This document shows, one piece after another, positions 45,516 through 56,196 of a stretch of DNA of 64,000 bases (position 1 is the stretch's first letter; every line of letters starts with the position of its first letter). This DNA is from Podocnemis expansa (lineage: Eukaryota > Chordata > Testudines > Podocnemididae), in assembly GCA_007922195.1 (NCBI GenBank), contig ML682007.1, forward strand, positions 15,306,954 through 15,370,953, written 5' to 3'. Made by a program: the position numbers and the translations under genes. Under the pieces are notes generated by a model, which worked only from the letters and a program-made list of their open reading frames with translations, was not told the origin of the DNA and did not search any database.

Positions 45516-48206
45516 TTGTATGTGGTTCTTCTTAGGGAACAGAGGGATGGGGAAAAAACACAACACATGCAAAAATCAATTGAGCAGATGTACGATAGCT
45601 ATATTTCTCATACTTTTTCATACATTTTCATTGCTGCGCATGCTGTTACCACATAGCTTCAGCCACGTAAAGGATTATAGCAAAGTCCTGCCACTACCCA
45701 TTAGCTGAGGCTAATATCATAGAACCACTGTACCATATACGGGGAAAATTAAGCCATGTTCTCCATTGCCTCATTGACCATCAACAAAAATATCAGTTAA
45801 GCACAAATCTTAGAATTTCCTTGATAGTGAAGATGTATAGACCAGAAAGCACTGAAAAACAGGGTGAGAGCTTTAGTGATAAGAATTATAAAGTAAAAAG
45901 TAATTTTGTAGAGAACTATTTTTTAAAAAATCACACTTTAAATTATTGACGAATGGTTCAGCATTTAGAGTAATTAGTTTATATTAGAACTGGAACCTAA
46001 TTGTGTCCAGTAAATGACACGGGACAAGCGTGAAAACTGGACAAGACATTTTTCTGTTTATGTCTTTACCGTTGTGCTCCTTTAAAAATTTTTAAAAAAA
46101 TCTTTCAGGAAGATGAACAACTTTATTTTTCATATGGAAGGCAACATCAGGAGCTGTAGATTTTGAAGAATATTCTTCTTCATCTAAAGGATAATGAATA
46201 ACTTACAATAGTGGTATTCTTGCTTCTAACTTCCTGAAGAACAAAATTTAATCACTATACCCTATTTCTCACAGCACCTTATTTTTTCTTTTTATATGTT
46301 ACGCCAAGCAGCTTTCTATCCATGAGGGAAAAGCCGAGCCTTTTATCAGTCAGTGCATCTCTGAGTCACTACCAAGCTGTAGGAATACAGGTTCTTTTTC
46401 CAATAGGGTGCACTCAAAAAAAATCCTAGATATACACCATGAAATGTTTACACTACTTCAGGTAATTTAACATGCATTATAACAGGGATCAGGGCATTCA
46501 AAGAGGGAATTATCATTTTCCATCAAAAAAGTTTGGGTGAAGGCATTTCACTCCGTTCATGTGGTGACAACGCTGCCTGCTGGGCCCTAGCAATTTCCCC
46601 TATTAATTCCTTCCAGGTTAGAACAGCAGAATCCCTCATTTTGGCCTCGCAGTCATTTTAGTGGCTTTTTATATAGCTCAGAATCCTTCCCATTTTAATG
46701 GAGCTAAGAGAAAGAGAGAGTTAGACTCTTGTCCAGAAGGCTGGACTGGCAATGTCTAGTCATCCACCCATGATGGGGACTGGCTGGAACGGGCTGGATC
46801 CTTTAAATAGAGTTTTCTTCAGTAAAAGATACTTGGCCAGCATCGCAAGCCAGAGAGCTATTCCATGCAGACCTGTGGTGTGCTCAGCACTCCATCAAGT
46901 TGATGCAAGCTTTTAAGAGTTAGGACATTTCTGTTTGTCTAATACGTCTTTTAGCATTGTGATGCTTACTGTTGTGTTTATTCTGCCTCTCACTGTCAGG
47001 CTGCTCTGTGTTTGTCTGGTGCTTCTAATGCGCTGTCAACCATTTTGTTTTGTATTGTTATCCCTTTTCCCCTGGGTGGCTAGTCAATATTTGGAGTCTT
47101 GCATGGTGTTTCCATTAGGAGGAGAAAATGGTCATGGACTCACATACTTCTTTGATGCAATCCTCCTTATTTGCAAGGAATGTAATTAATCCCATTTCCC
47201 TGAGCACAGTGAGATCAATACCAGGTGATAGTTTCAAGACTCTTTCAGCCAATACTTTAGCCAAAATGCTCTTGCATGTATTTTTTTTTTTTAAAGGCCA
47301 TGCTTCTATTGCTTGCTCCAACTCTCTCCTTAGCCACCTGCAGCATCTCAGTTAGCTTCTTGGGTGTTTCTGCTCCCTCCCTCTTGGACATCCATTTATC
47401 ATCAGGTCCTTAAGAAATCCTTTGGAATGCCTGGCTCAGTCACTGCCCAACTTGCATGTGAGCTAGTCTTTGTGCAGTGGCTTTCTACTGTTTCAATATC
47501 ACTAAATATTTAGACCATTTATTTCAATCGAATGGAAGATGGCTGTCATGCCCAACAGTTTCAAGGAGGTGGTGTGATTGACCAACACCATCCATAACAA
47601 TATCAAAACTCTTGTTATTTGTGCTTCATAAGCGATGTAAGGTGTTTTGTGGGGTAATCTACTTTCTCCCAAAAACATATCTGATATCAAAATGAATGAA
47701 ATGGAGCAGTACATTCATCACATCATAGTATGACAAGGGTATAAGTAGCATTCACACTACATTTATATTTCCTTTTTAAAATCTGCTTTGATTTTTTTAT
47801 AGCATATAAGGGTGGGGAATGGCTTACTGTTATACAAACAGTTTTCCTCCTGGGCGAATGAATAAAATGAGGTTCATCTTACCTCTGGGATAACTTGTTT
47901 CTCCATGGTTAAAGAATGATGGTCCATGTGCACCCTGTATATTACATTTTCTTTAAAAAGGATGAGTATAAAACAACAATTGTTTAAAGAAAGTGGATGC
48001 AATTACTAAATCAGTGGATCAGTAAATATTAGGAGGCACTGTGCTGTTGGAAAAGTTGTCCTCCAATTAGATGTAAAACTGAGGCATAAAACTGATCTTG
48101 TAATCATTAGAAATCCCAAGGCACTTTGCAAAGGTAGGAAGAATAGTACCATTGTCCTGGCAAAATCCTATGAAGGCAGTTAAATTTTTTCTATATAAAA
48201 TTCTAC
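45516..48206. other. Intergenic sequence, nothing firm
   Basis: No gene supported. A minus-strand open frame at 47115-47321 lies beside a T12 run (47281-47292) and depends on a non-ATG start; sequence upstream in the neighbouring frame has stops at about random density, so I do not call a pseudogene. Confidence 0.45.
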
Positions 48207-48268
48207 TGCAGGGCTGGCCTAACCATATAAGTGAAGTAGGCAGTCTCCTGGGGCATCAGGCTTTAAAG
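48207..48268 (+). mobile_element. hAT-like left-end fragment (CAGGGCTGGCC)
   Basis: GCAGGGCTGGCCTAACC and CTCCTGGGGCATCAGG resemble the reverse complement of the end shared by 35234-35428 and 50929-51355 (CCTTGGGCCAGCCCTG). No matching right end was found after the nested element at 48269, so it is a fragment. Confidence 0.4.
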
Positions 48269-48456
48269 CTGTGGTTGTCAAACTTAAGGTTGGAAACCCA
48301 CTACTGGGGCACAGACCCTCAAGCACTGGCTTGCAGCACCCCTTGCTGCCATGCCAAAAGGCTGGAGTGCATTGCTCAAAGATGTAATTGCTGGGTCATG
48401 AGAATAAATGATTTTTTTTCTACTAGGTCCTGAGGAAAAAAGTTTGCAAACCACTG
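48269..48456. mobile_element. hAT-like element with CTGTGGTTGTCAAAC ends
   Basis: The ends CTGTGGTTGTCAAAC and GTTTGCAAACCACTG match over most of 15 bp as inverted repeats. Flanks CTTTAAAG (48261-48268) and TTTTAAGG (48457-48464) agree at 6 of 8. The interior has CTTGCAGCACCCCTTGCTG and no transposase. It sits at the edge of an older hAT-like fragment. Confidence 0.75.
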
Positions 48457-48944
48457 TTTTAAGGGACAACAAATTAGACAGAAATGATTTTTATTTCTTT
48501 CTTTGCAACCTGCTCCACAGTTTGAATATGCCCAGAACTGGGTCTCTTGTTTGTCCCGTTTTCCGTCAAATGATTACTGAGTTTAATAAGTCATTTAACA
48601 ACGCCTCCCTGATCTGCAAATTAGCCCTGGGGCTGCCACTGTTCAGGAGGAGTGGTTTTCAGATGCTAATAAGAAGGGCAGGCCGCACGCTTTGCCTTGT
48701 TAGGAAAACCAGCAAAAAGAAACTTTCCCCCCATTTCTAATCCTAGGCCCCAGCTGTCATAGCACAGGCTACCAACCTACCAGGTAAGGTGAGGTATGTT
48801 CCTTCCAGCTCCCCGTGGGCCAGTAACAAAGCTGGGCATGGGGTATACTGTAATGGTAGTGACCTTGGCTGGCCCGGCAGAAATACTGAGCAGGGCAGGA
48901 GCCCCCAGTGATATGAGAGTCAGGAGTCCAAGTTGGGCCAAAAC

Positions 48945-49212
48945 TCATAGAATCATAGAAACTGAAAGGGACCATGGAAGGTCATTGAGTCTTGTCCCCT
49001 GCACTCATGTCAGGACCAAGTACACCCTTAAACCATCCCTAACAGGTGTTTGTCTAACCTGCTCTTAAATCTTCCAGTGACAGATTCCACAAGCTGCCTA
49101 GGCAATTTATTCCAGTGGTTAATCACCCTGACAGTTAGGAATTGTTTCCAAACGTCCAACCTAAACCTCCCTTGCTGTAATTTAAGCTTATTGCTTTTTC
49201 TCCTATCATCCT
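48945..49212 (-). mobile_element. CR1 LINE 3' end, minus strand
   Basis: TCATAGAATCATAGAAACTG at the left is the reverse complement of the CR1 3' terminus. CTAACCTGCTCTTAAATCTT, CAGATTCCACAAGCTGCC, TAGGCAATTTATTCCAGTGG and CCAACCTAAACCTCCCTTGC then follow the 3' UTR and the end of the reverse transcriptase ORF in reverse. It is 5'-truncated near 49212 and encodes nothing functional. Confidence 0.88.
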
Positions 49213-49496
49213 AACTGAGTGGGGAAAGTATGGGGGATGATGATGCTGTACCCAACCTATCTTGACCACCCATCCAACCTGGCTCCAGCAGAAACCAAGC
49301 ACAGCGGGGGGCAAAAATGGCCTCCACTGTCCCATGATGGTTGGGGAAACCATATGGGGGAAATGGTGCTGGATGACCTGAGAGAAGGGGCATAAGACCC
49401 TCATCACTTCTAGGGTAACCGTGTGTGGTGGGGAAGCTGATTCACCCTGGCCCCAGCAGAGCCAAAGCAAGTGTGGGGAGGGGTGTAAATCCTGGC

Positions 49497-49580
49497 TTCA
49501 TCCTCCTCTGCTCTAACCCATTAGACTCCACTCCTTGCCCAGCCCAGAAACAGAACCCAGGAGTCTGGACCCAAAGCCTG
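49497..49580 (-). repeat. MIR-like SINE piece, minus strand
   Basis: CTCTGCTCTAACCCATTAGA is, on the minus strand, a TCTAATGGGTTAGAGCAG tRNA-like head, followed in that direction's head-to-body context by AGAACCCAGGAGTCTGGA. It pairs in type with the plus-strand copy at 50225. Confidence 0.5.
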
Positions 49581-50224
49581 GGTTTGTGGGGACTGATTCT
49601 CTTTGGCCTTCCATTGGCATTTATAGACCCCCTACCCCACCAGGGTGCGGGAAGGGACAGCCCCAAAACACACACTTTCTGGAGGTAAATGATGGCCTTA
49701 GATAAAAGACAGAGGCTACTCCAGAACCCATAATGATAACTCTGATCTTGCTTATGTGTGGTGTAAAGCAGGAGTGACTCCGCTAGCATCAGGGCCATGA
49801 CAACAGGACCAAGCCCAGTGGGTCATCTCTGGGGTTGATGGGTGGTTCACACCCTGATCTCACCTTCGATTTGTAAGCAGCTTTGACCTGGGAATGTGAT
49901 GCAAATGCCACTAGACATGACTGGAACAAGGAATGTGAGAGACTGATTTCATTCTGTTCTGGTCCCTCATCACTTTCATCCTCCCACACCTCTTTCTACC
50001 CTCCACACGATTGTGTCACAGACCTTCCACTTGGGATCCCTTTACTCCTCTGCCACCACCACCACACCCCACCAGAATCCTCAGACATCAGAAGCTTTTT
50101 CTGGTGACAGAGCCCAGATTGGATCTTGGGATTAATAGAGAATAAAAAGAGTAGAGAGGGACCAAAGAATAGACATAGCATGGGGTTAGGTTTAATCTGA
50201 ACTCCTGGGTTTTATTTCCTGCAC

Positions 50225-50420
50225 TGGTGGGGAGTAATGTCTAGTGGTTAGAGCAGGTAGGTCTAGAAGTCAGGAGTCTTGGGCTTTATTCTCTGCTCTA
50301 CCATGGATGCAAGGTATAATCTTATGGGGAGAGAATTCAGGTACCTTTGGCAATGTGTGTCTCAGTTTCTCTGCCCATTAAATGGAGATGACAGCCACAT
50401 GGCAAAGCATTGGAGAGGCA
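50225..50420 (+). repeat. MIR-like SINE, plus strand
   Basis: GTAATGTCTAGTGGTTAGAG is the box A-like head, AAGTCAGGAGTCTTGGGC then TTTATTCTCTGCTCTACC covers the box B region, and GTGTCTCAGTTTCTCTGCCC with ATTAAATGGAGATGACAG is the core to 3' part. The order matches MIR along its length. Confidence 0.7.
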
Positions 50421-50928
50421 CTTCCTAGCCCCTGTTATTTCTTGAGTTGTCCCACGAAATTATTTGAAAACTAGTCTTGTGCCACCTCCCCGTAGGCTGG
50501 GGGAGGGGTTTTAGAAGTGGGTGGGCTTACGCCCACCCACCATCCTGAGTTTTCAATAGGTGCTGCTGGATCCATTGGCACAGCATTATGGGGGTGCTAC
50601 CTGGCCCCTCTGGGCAAGAGTCATTGACTTCTTTCTTGAGTTGGGGGCAGGGTCTGCCTGGCCCCATGGTGTTGTGCTCCATGCCCAGCACAGAGAAAGT
50701 GCATGCAGTGGCGTTGCACTCTACAGGGTGGGGAGCCCAAAACCTGAGGAAGATGGGTTTGGGGGCCTGTGCTCCCAATATTTTTCCTCTGTGTAGCAAT
50801 GTCCCTGTTGTTGAGCATGGCTGTATATGCAAGTAGTTAAAATGTGTCACAGCATAGCTTCATAAGAGTGCCACCTGGGTTTGCTGCATGGCAGGTGAGA
50901 TTTGGCAGTTCAGTCATTCTCTGTAGCC

Positions 50929-51355
50929 CAGTTCTGGCCAGTCAAACAAGGAGAGGAAGGGGGCACCAAAGTCATAGTTCACCGAGGGTAGGGGTCGGCC
51001 AGCTGAAAGAGAAGAGGAGCCATTTTTAAAAAAATCTTTCAATAACCAAGTGTTCTGACAGCTGCAATGGGTGTAGCACGCTGGTGGGGCAGGGGGAGCT
51101 GGGCCAGGGCACCTAGTGCAGGGTCCTCTGGTGGGAGGCAGGGGAGCCCAGCATCAGGAGTGGGTCCTCAGCAGGGTCCTCTGGTGGTGGTAGTGAGCTA
51201 AGAGTCACGTGTGGGACACTTGCAGGATCGCTGCTGGTGCATGGGGGCCCAATACCTGGAGCCGCAAGGGGGCAGCCAAAGAGCCTCATGCAGCTCCAGA
51301 GCCCCAAGTTGCAGACCCCTGACATAGGGCACCAAAAAACCTTGGGCCAGCCCTG
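50929..51355. mobile_element. hAT-like outer element carrying a nested hAT
   Basis: The left end CAGTTCTGGCCAGTC and right end CTTGGGCCAGCCCTG are imperfect inverted repeats. Flanks TTCTCTGTAG (about 50917-50926) and TTCTCTTGTAG (51356-51366) are similar, with an indel. The repeated AGGGGGCACCAAA and AGGGCACCAAAAAACC lie on either side of the nested element at 50989-51321, the expected signature of an interrupted body. It shares its right end with 35234-35428. Confidence 0.55.
50989..51321. mobile_element. hAT-like nested element with AGGGGTCGGC ends
   Basis: TAGGGGTCGGCCAGCT at the left and AAGTTGCAGACCCCTG at the right are loose inverted repeats of the CAGGGGTCGGCAAC type. Flanks ACCGAGGG (50981-50988) and ACATAGGG (51322-51329) agree at 6 of 8. 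The GC-rich interior repeats CAGGGTCCTCTGGTGG (51118-51133 and 51174-51189). Confidence 0.6.
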
Positions 51356-54300
51356 TTCTCTTGTAGTTTCAGAAGAATGCAATGTTCTTCATCTTTTGTC
51401 CTGAAGAACTGCATAATGTTGTTTGTTCCATTCCAACATTACCACCTGTCCACACAGAAGAGTCTGCATCTCAGTGATGTGGGAAGTGATCTTTGGCTAT
51501 CTCCTTTGGCTATCCTCTGTCTGATAGTCTCAGACCAGTCAACTATGGGCAATTTCTGGGACACATTTTTCAAGAAAGCAGGCCTATTAGGTGGAGGATG
51601 GGGGTGGGGGCTGGGTTGTTTGAACTTTCAGAGCACAACAATAATATCCCATCTCTTTACCGATATAAAAAGGAAGGTCAAGGGAATTGCTAATCTATTT
51701 AATAGAAAAGGCTAAATCACAAATCTAGAGGCAAATAGCACTTAGCATTTTGGTGGTTGAAATCCGGATTTGAATATTGTGCCCAGAGCCAATTTGCTTT
51801 TCCTAAGGAAGGAAAAAAAGGGGGGGTAGCGGAATTACTTGAATATTTCCAGATGTTAAGACGTTTAGATAAGTCGCTGAATAAGTGCTGATGGTTTGTT
51901 TCTGTCTACCTGTTACATACATGTAACATCTTGGCTGTCACAACAACTTGTTTACCTGCTTAGTTTGTTCTTTCCTAATTGTTTTATTTTCAAGTTGTTA
52001 CCTATTTTCTCTATTTCCCTCTAGTACTTTAGGGATTATAAGGAGAATATATCCGAGGCTTTGTTGCCTGTATAGTGGTTAGGATAGATAGGGAAGCTGC
52101 AAAAAGAAGACAACTGCTTGCTTCATAGCCTCAAGCCCAGCTGGGGGAGAAGAGGAGTGAGAAGAGTCTTAAAAGAAACCTATGGGGATGCTACTCAAAA
52201 CCCACAGGTACCCATGACCTGCTAAATGATGCTCGTTTGCGTGGATGAAGGCAAAGCATAGAAAGCAAACACAAAGCAGCTTCAAATAGCATGAAGGAGA
52301 GCAGGGACAAAATCCAGCCACAATATGTTGGATCAAAGTATGTTGGGAAAACTATGCACAATGATAATTTGAGAGAAATATTACAATGAAGTTGCCACAC
52401 TAACTAGTGGCCGTATATAAAACAAGTCCAGGAGCTTAAAAAATTAGGATGGAAGATAGTCTGCTAAATGAAAAAACATTGTAGAATATAGTATGGGCTG
52501 GGTTATGCTGGTAGGGAGTTTTCCTTTCTTTTTTTATTCATTGCTACAGAGAATACTACTAACTGCCTGGTACATTGTATAGATAAGGGAACCTAATACA
52601 AATGATAGGTTGCAGTTTCTTAAGTACTCTCCAATAACATTCACTGTATGAAACCTTCTAAGCCTGAAAGCACCTGGGATGCTACAGATAAAGCATCACA
52701 GTTTTAATCATTCTGACCATACTGTGTTCTGCAGGTATTTTTTCTATACATCAAAGTTGGTGGTAATATTATTAGTGCCCTGGCACTTGTTAAACTCTAT
52801 TTATAGGCTAATATACAGTGCTTGTCATACTACAATTCCTCCACTGGAAGGGAAAAGGACAGTGCCAAAACACCACCAAGTTTCAAAGATTTAAACCACA
52901 TCAAAAAGCTGGAGAAAATTTGAGTCTGAACAGCAAACCTTGATGGAATTAATATAATCAAAATCATTACAGAAAAGTGAAATTGACAGGTCCTACTTCC
53001 TAAATGTGAAACAAAAATCAAGTCTAAACAAAGGGTGTAAAAGGGGAATGAAAATGTCTGCAGCAAGGAGAAGCAACATGTTTTCCAGAGACTACTACAG
53101 TATATGCATTTTTAAAGAAGAAAATAAAAGCCAAACAGAATCCAGGCAAGACTGAATCCCTCCTCCACCCACAAACTGGATAGATTTTCAGAACTGTGTG
53201 TGCAAGAAACACACATGAAACAATGTACCTACTTTATAAATACTATAACCACAATCATACATACAGATTGGAAAACTGCACATAAATGATCATGCATGGT
53301 TGAGAATTTATACATAGACAGCATTACACAGCTTGTGCAACTGTGTCTAATGCACATGCAAAACTGGGACATCATTCACAGGTGTGTTTACACATGTAGT
53401 TCTCAAAACAGAGCATCACATACCCTTCTGGCATACTTCTAATACTAAGAATATGGTCTTGAGAAGAAGTATGAGCACAGGATTGACCTGGGTTAGTGTC
53501 CCTGAACATGAATGAGGTTGGAATCTGGCATCTTGCTCATGTGTTTTAGATGCTGCTACTGGTGAATCCCACCAACTCGGGGAGACTTTATTAACTGAGC
53601 ATCATGGAACAGTCCATCCGAAACTTTACTGCAACAAAACGATCATGCATGGACTTTGAAGTGAAATCTGATTTTTAGAGCTGGTCAGAGTATGCATTGC
53701 AATATCCTATATGATGTATTTAATACCCATCCAGCTGCACCCTCTACACCTAGAGTGGCTATCCACCATTTTTGTCATGAATTATTCCTGATTTCTCTGA
53801 AGGTAACCTAAGTGTTTGCTGAATAGCTCATGCCAACAAACTTTAGCAACCATTCTCTGCCTATTTGAGATGTCCGATTGGTCATCTAAACCACAAGGCA
53901 TAGTTTCTGCTCCCCGTGTTTATTGTGAACTTTTACAACTACGTATGGATAACAAACAATGAATAGTCTTGTTTGTGCATATGTATAAACATTCTAATAC
54001 AACAGTTTGCATAAAAGAGCAGCTACTCTTTCAATATTCATCTGAATAAAAACCCATGGGGAAGAATGTTTGCAAGTGTAAATAATAAAAAGCACCAGCA
54101 TAGTTAAGCTGACACCTTTCTGGAATGCAAAATATTAACCAGCACTATTTTTTGTATTTTTCATCAGGTTCTGCTTACTTACATGATTAAGGAAACTAAA
54201 AGAGCAAATTATCAAACAAGTTTTATTGTACTGTAGTTTATGTATTTATTGTTGGTGTGTATCAGCAACTGCACAACCTTAAGCAGGTGCAGCTAAGGGA

Positions 54301-54683
54301 TAGTGTGTCTTTCTTACATAAGAAACCTCTGTTGGTTAATCGAAAGGAAACCGATAATAAACTCAGAAAAACTCAACTATGATGAGCTATTATAGGTATT
54401 TTAATCATCTGCACACCACAAATTGTAATAATCAAGTTAGCAGACAACCAGCACTACACAAACACATCACATTACTGACCTCCTGCAAATACAAATACAA
54501 AAGTTATCACTGAAAGCATCCTGATTTTTTTTCAGTGCCTGAATGGTATCACTCCATGGGCAAATTAGGTTCATAACCTGGAAAGGAAGAGATCTCGAGC
54601 CAGCTAATCAGCAGGTAAGACTACTGCTAAGGACCAGAGTAGCCACCATCCTCTAATCTCAGCAATAAATGGGTACCTTAAGA

Positions 54684-54690
<7 letters not shown>
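51356..54690. other. Intergenic sequence, nothing recognised
   Basis: No exon or transposon end supported. 54536-54614 has canonical-looking splice borders (T-rich tract then CAG, and CAG then GTAAGA) but all three frames are closed. Confidence 0.5.

Positions 54691-54736
<46 letters not shown>
54691..54736. repeat. (CA)n microsatellite
   Basis: About 23 CA units, preceded by a short TATATA run. An open frame across it encodes only His-Thr repeats. Confidence 0.97.
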
Positions 54737-54739
<3 letters not shown>

Positions 54740-55145
54740 AGTGGCAAGGAGATGCAACTGTAAAATATTTGTGTTCTGCATGCTAGAGATCTTTTTGTAT
54801 GTTAAAGATCATTTTGTGGGGAGAGAAGTTCCAAAGAGCTTACTTGGCTCACCCTGCAGAATTTCTGATTAATGCTACCTTCAATCAAGTCCAGAACTAC
54901 TTTATTTCTACTACTAGATAGCTTGCGTTGTCACAGTACTGAATGACCTCCTGCTCCCCAGAACCTAGTATGTCCCATTCTTCCAAGTTTGGAGGGAGTG
55001 GAGGCATAGTTCGAGTGACAGGACCAGATGCTGATCTAGCAAACTGGAATTGCTTCATTGAATTAGTGTAGCTCTATTAACACCAATGGAATGATTCTAG
55101 TTTGCAGTAGCTGACAATTTGGCTCAAACTTGTGACTGTTCCTAA
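54737..55145. other. Short intergenic stretch, nothing recognised
   Basis: No repeat or gene supported. Confidence 0.5.
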
Positions 55146-55480
55146 GGCTATGTCTACACTGCCAAATTAGTCTGGACGAAGGAGGCTTAGTCCAGACTAA
55201 TTTGGTCTGTGTCTACACTAGCCTTTGACTAGTTTGAACTAAAAGCTTAGTTCGAACAAGTTGCTTAGTTCAAATTTTAGTTAAAAAGTTCGAATTAAGC
55301 TATTAGTTCAAACTAGCCGCTTTTTCTAGTTTGAACTAACTTTTTAGTTCGAACTAAGCCACGCAACTAGTTCAAACTAAAAAGCCATGGTTAGTCCGAA
55401 CTAGCCACAGGCTAGTTCAGACTAAACCCAGGCCTGTTTAGTCGCAAATCTGAACTAAACAAACAGATGTAGACATAGCC
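55146..55480. mobile_element. PIF/Harbinger-like MITE D (palindrome-array subfamily)
   Basis: The ends GGCTATGTCTACACTG and GATGTAGACATAGCC are inverted repeats, with exact TAA flanks (55143-55145 and 55481-55483), the classic Harbinger 3-bp target. The interior is an array of TAGTTCGAACTA-like palindromes joined by short spacers, with TTAGTCTGGACGAAGG and TTAGTCCAGACTAA near the left end. Same subfamily as MITE C but shorter. Confidence 0.85.
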
Positions 55481-56130
55481 TAAGAGAAATGTAATGTAAA
55501 ATGGTTGTTCCTGACTAACTGTGGAGCAGCAGTAAGAAACAGTAGGGGCACAGGAATTTCCAGTGACTCCTTTGGGTATAAAGCCATGACATTACTCCTT
55601 TTTTTCCCCACTTCATTTGATAGATGTTGCAATGATAGAGGCTAGCTAACAAATGGCAATGCATCATGTAACTGCTAAGAATGAATAGGATACAGCAATC
55701 ATTGTTCAACAATTGATTTTTTAATGGGAATTAGTCCCGGTGATGGCTTTAAACTTTTACCTACCCCCATTTCTAGCATCTACCTCAGTTACATGGCCTG
55801 GGGAGCCATAAACTCCCTGTGCATTTCATTTTATACATTCTGATCCACACTGCTATAAATTACTGACTCCAGACCTGTGTCAGTTCATAGCTATTTCTAT
55901 GATGAGCTCTTCTATTTTGCTTTCTGTAAATGGCAGATAGGACTATGCCTGAGAATTTGTTTACAGCTTCAAAACAGAGCAGCCTTGTCGTATGTGTGAC
56001 TTCCGCCTTGGCTTAGATACTGATAGGATAGGAACTGAAAGACTCTGACTAGCTATGGAGATCTAGCTTCTCCATCCACCAATCCTTTCCACGTGTACAA
56101 TGTACCTGGTATGCACCCATGGATAGATTT
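55481..56130. other. Intergenic sequence, nothing recognised
   Basis: No gene or repeat boundary supported. Confidence 0.5.
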
Positions 56131-56196
56131 TTAAAGGTATTTAGGCATCTAACTATTACTGATTTTCAATGGGAGTAAGGCACCCAAATGCTTTTA
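56131..56196. repeat. Small palindromic repeat
   Basis: TTAAAGGTATTTAGGCATCT then AACTATTAC is mirrored by GGGAGTAAGGCACCCAAATG then CTTTTA around a GATTTTCAAT centre. I recall it as a common reptile interspersed palindrome; the full element ends are not resolved. Confidence 0.5.

Noticed and set aside
46935..47189. Hydrophobic open frame resembling a membrane protein
   Set aside because: The hydrophobicity comes from a T-rich plus strand; no conserved motif or splice context.
47115..47400. Minus-strand lysine/glutamate-rich frames on both sides of a T12 run, resembling a frameshifted pseudogene
   Set aside because: The longer frame needs a non-ATG start, the upstream frame has stops at about random density over 380 bases, and I recognise no domain.
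54536..54614. Exon-like segment with T-tract/CAG acceptor and CAG/GTAAGA donor
   Set aside because: All three forward frames contain stops; a non-coding exon is possible but unsupported.
54669..54872. Open frame with a His-Thr repeat
   Set aside because: It is a translation of the (CA)n microsatellite.
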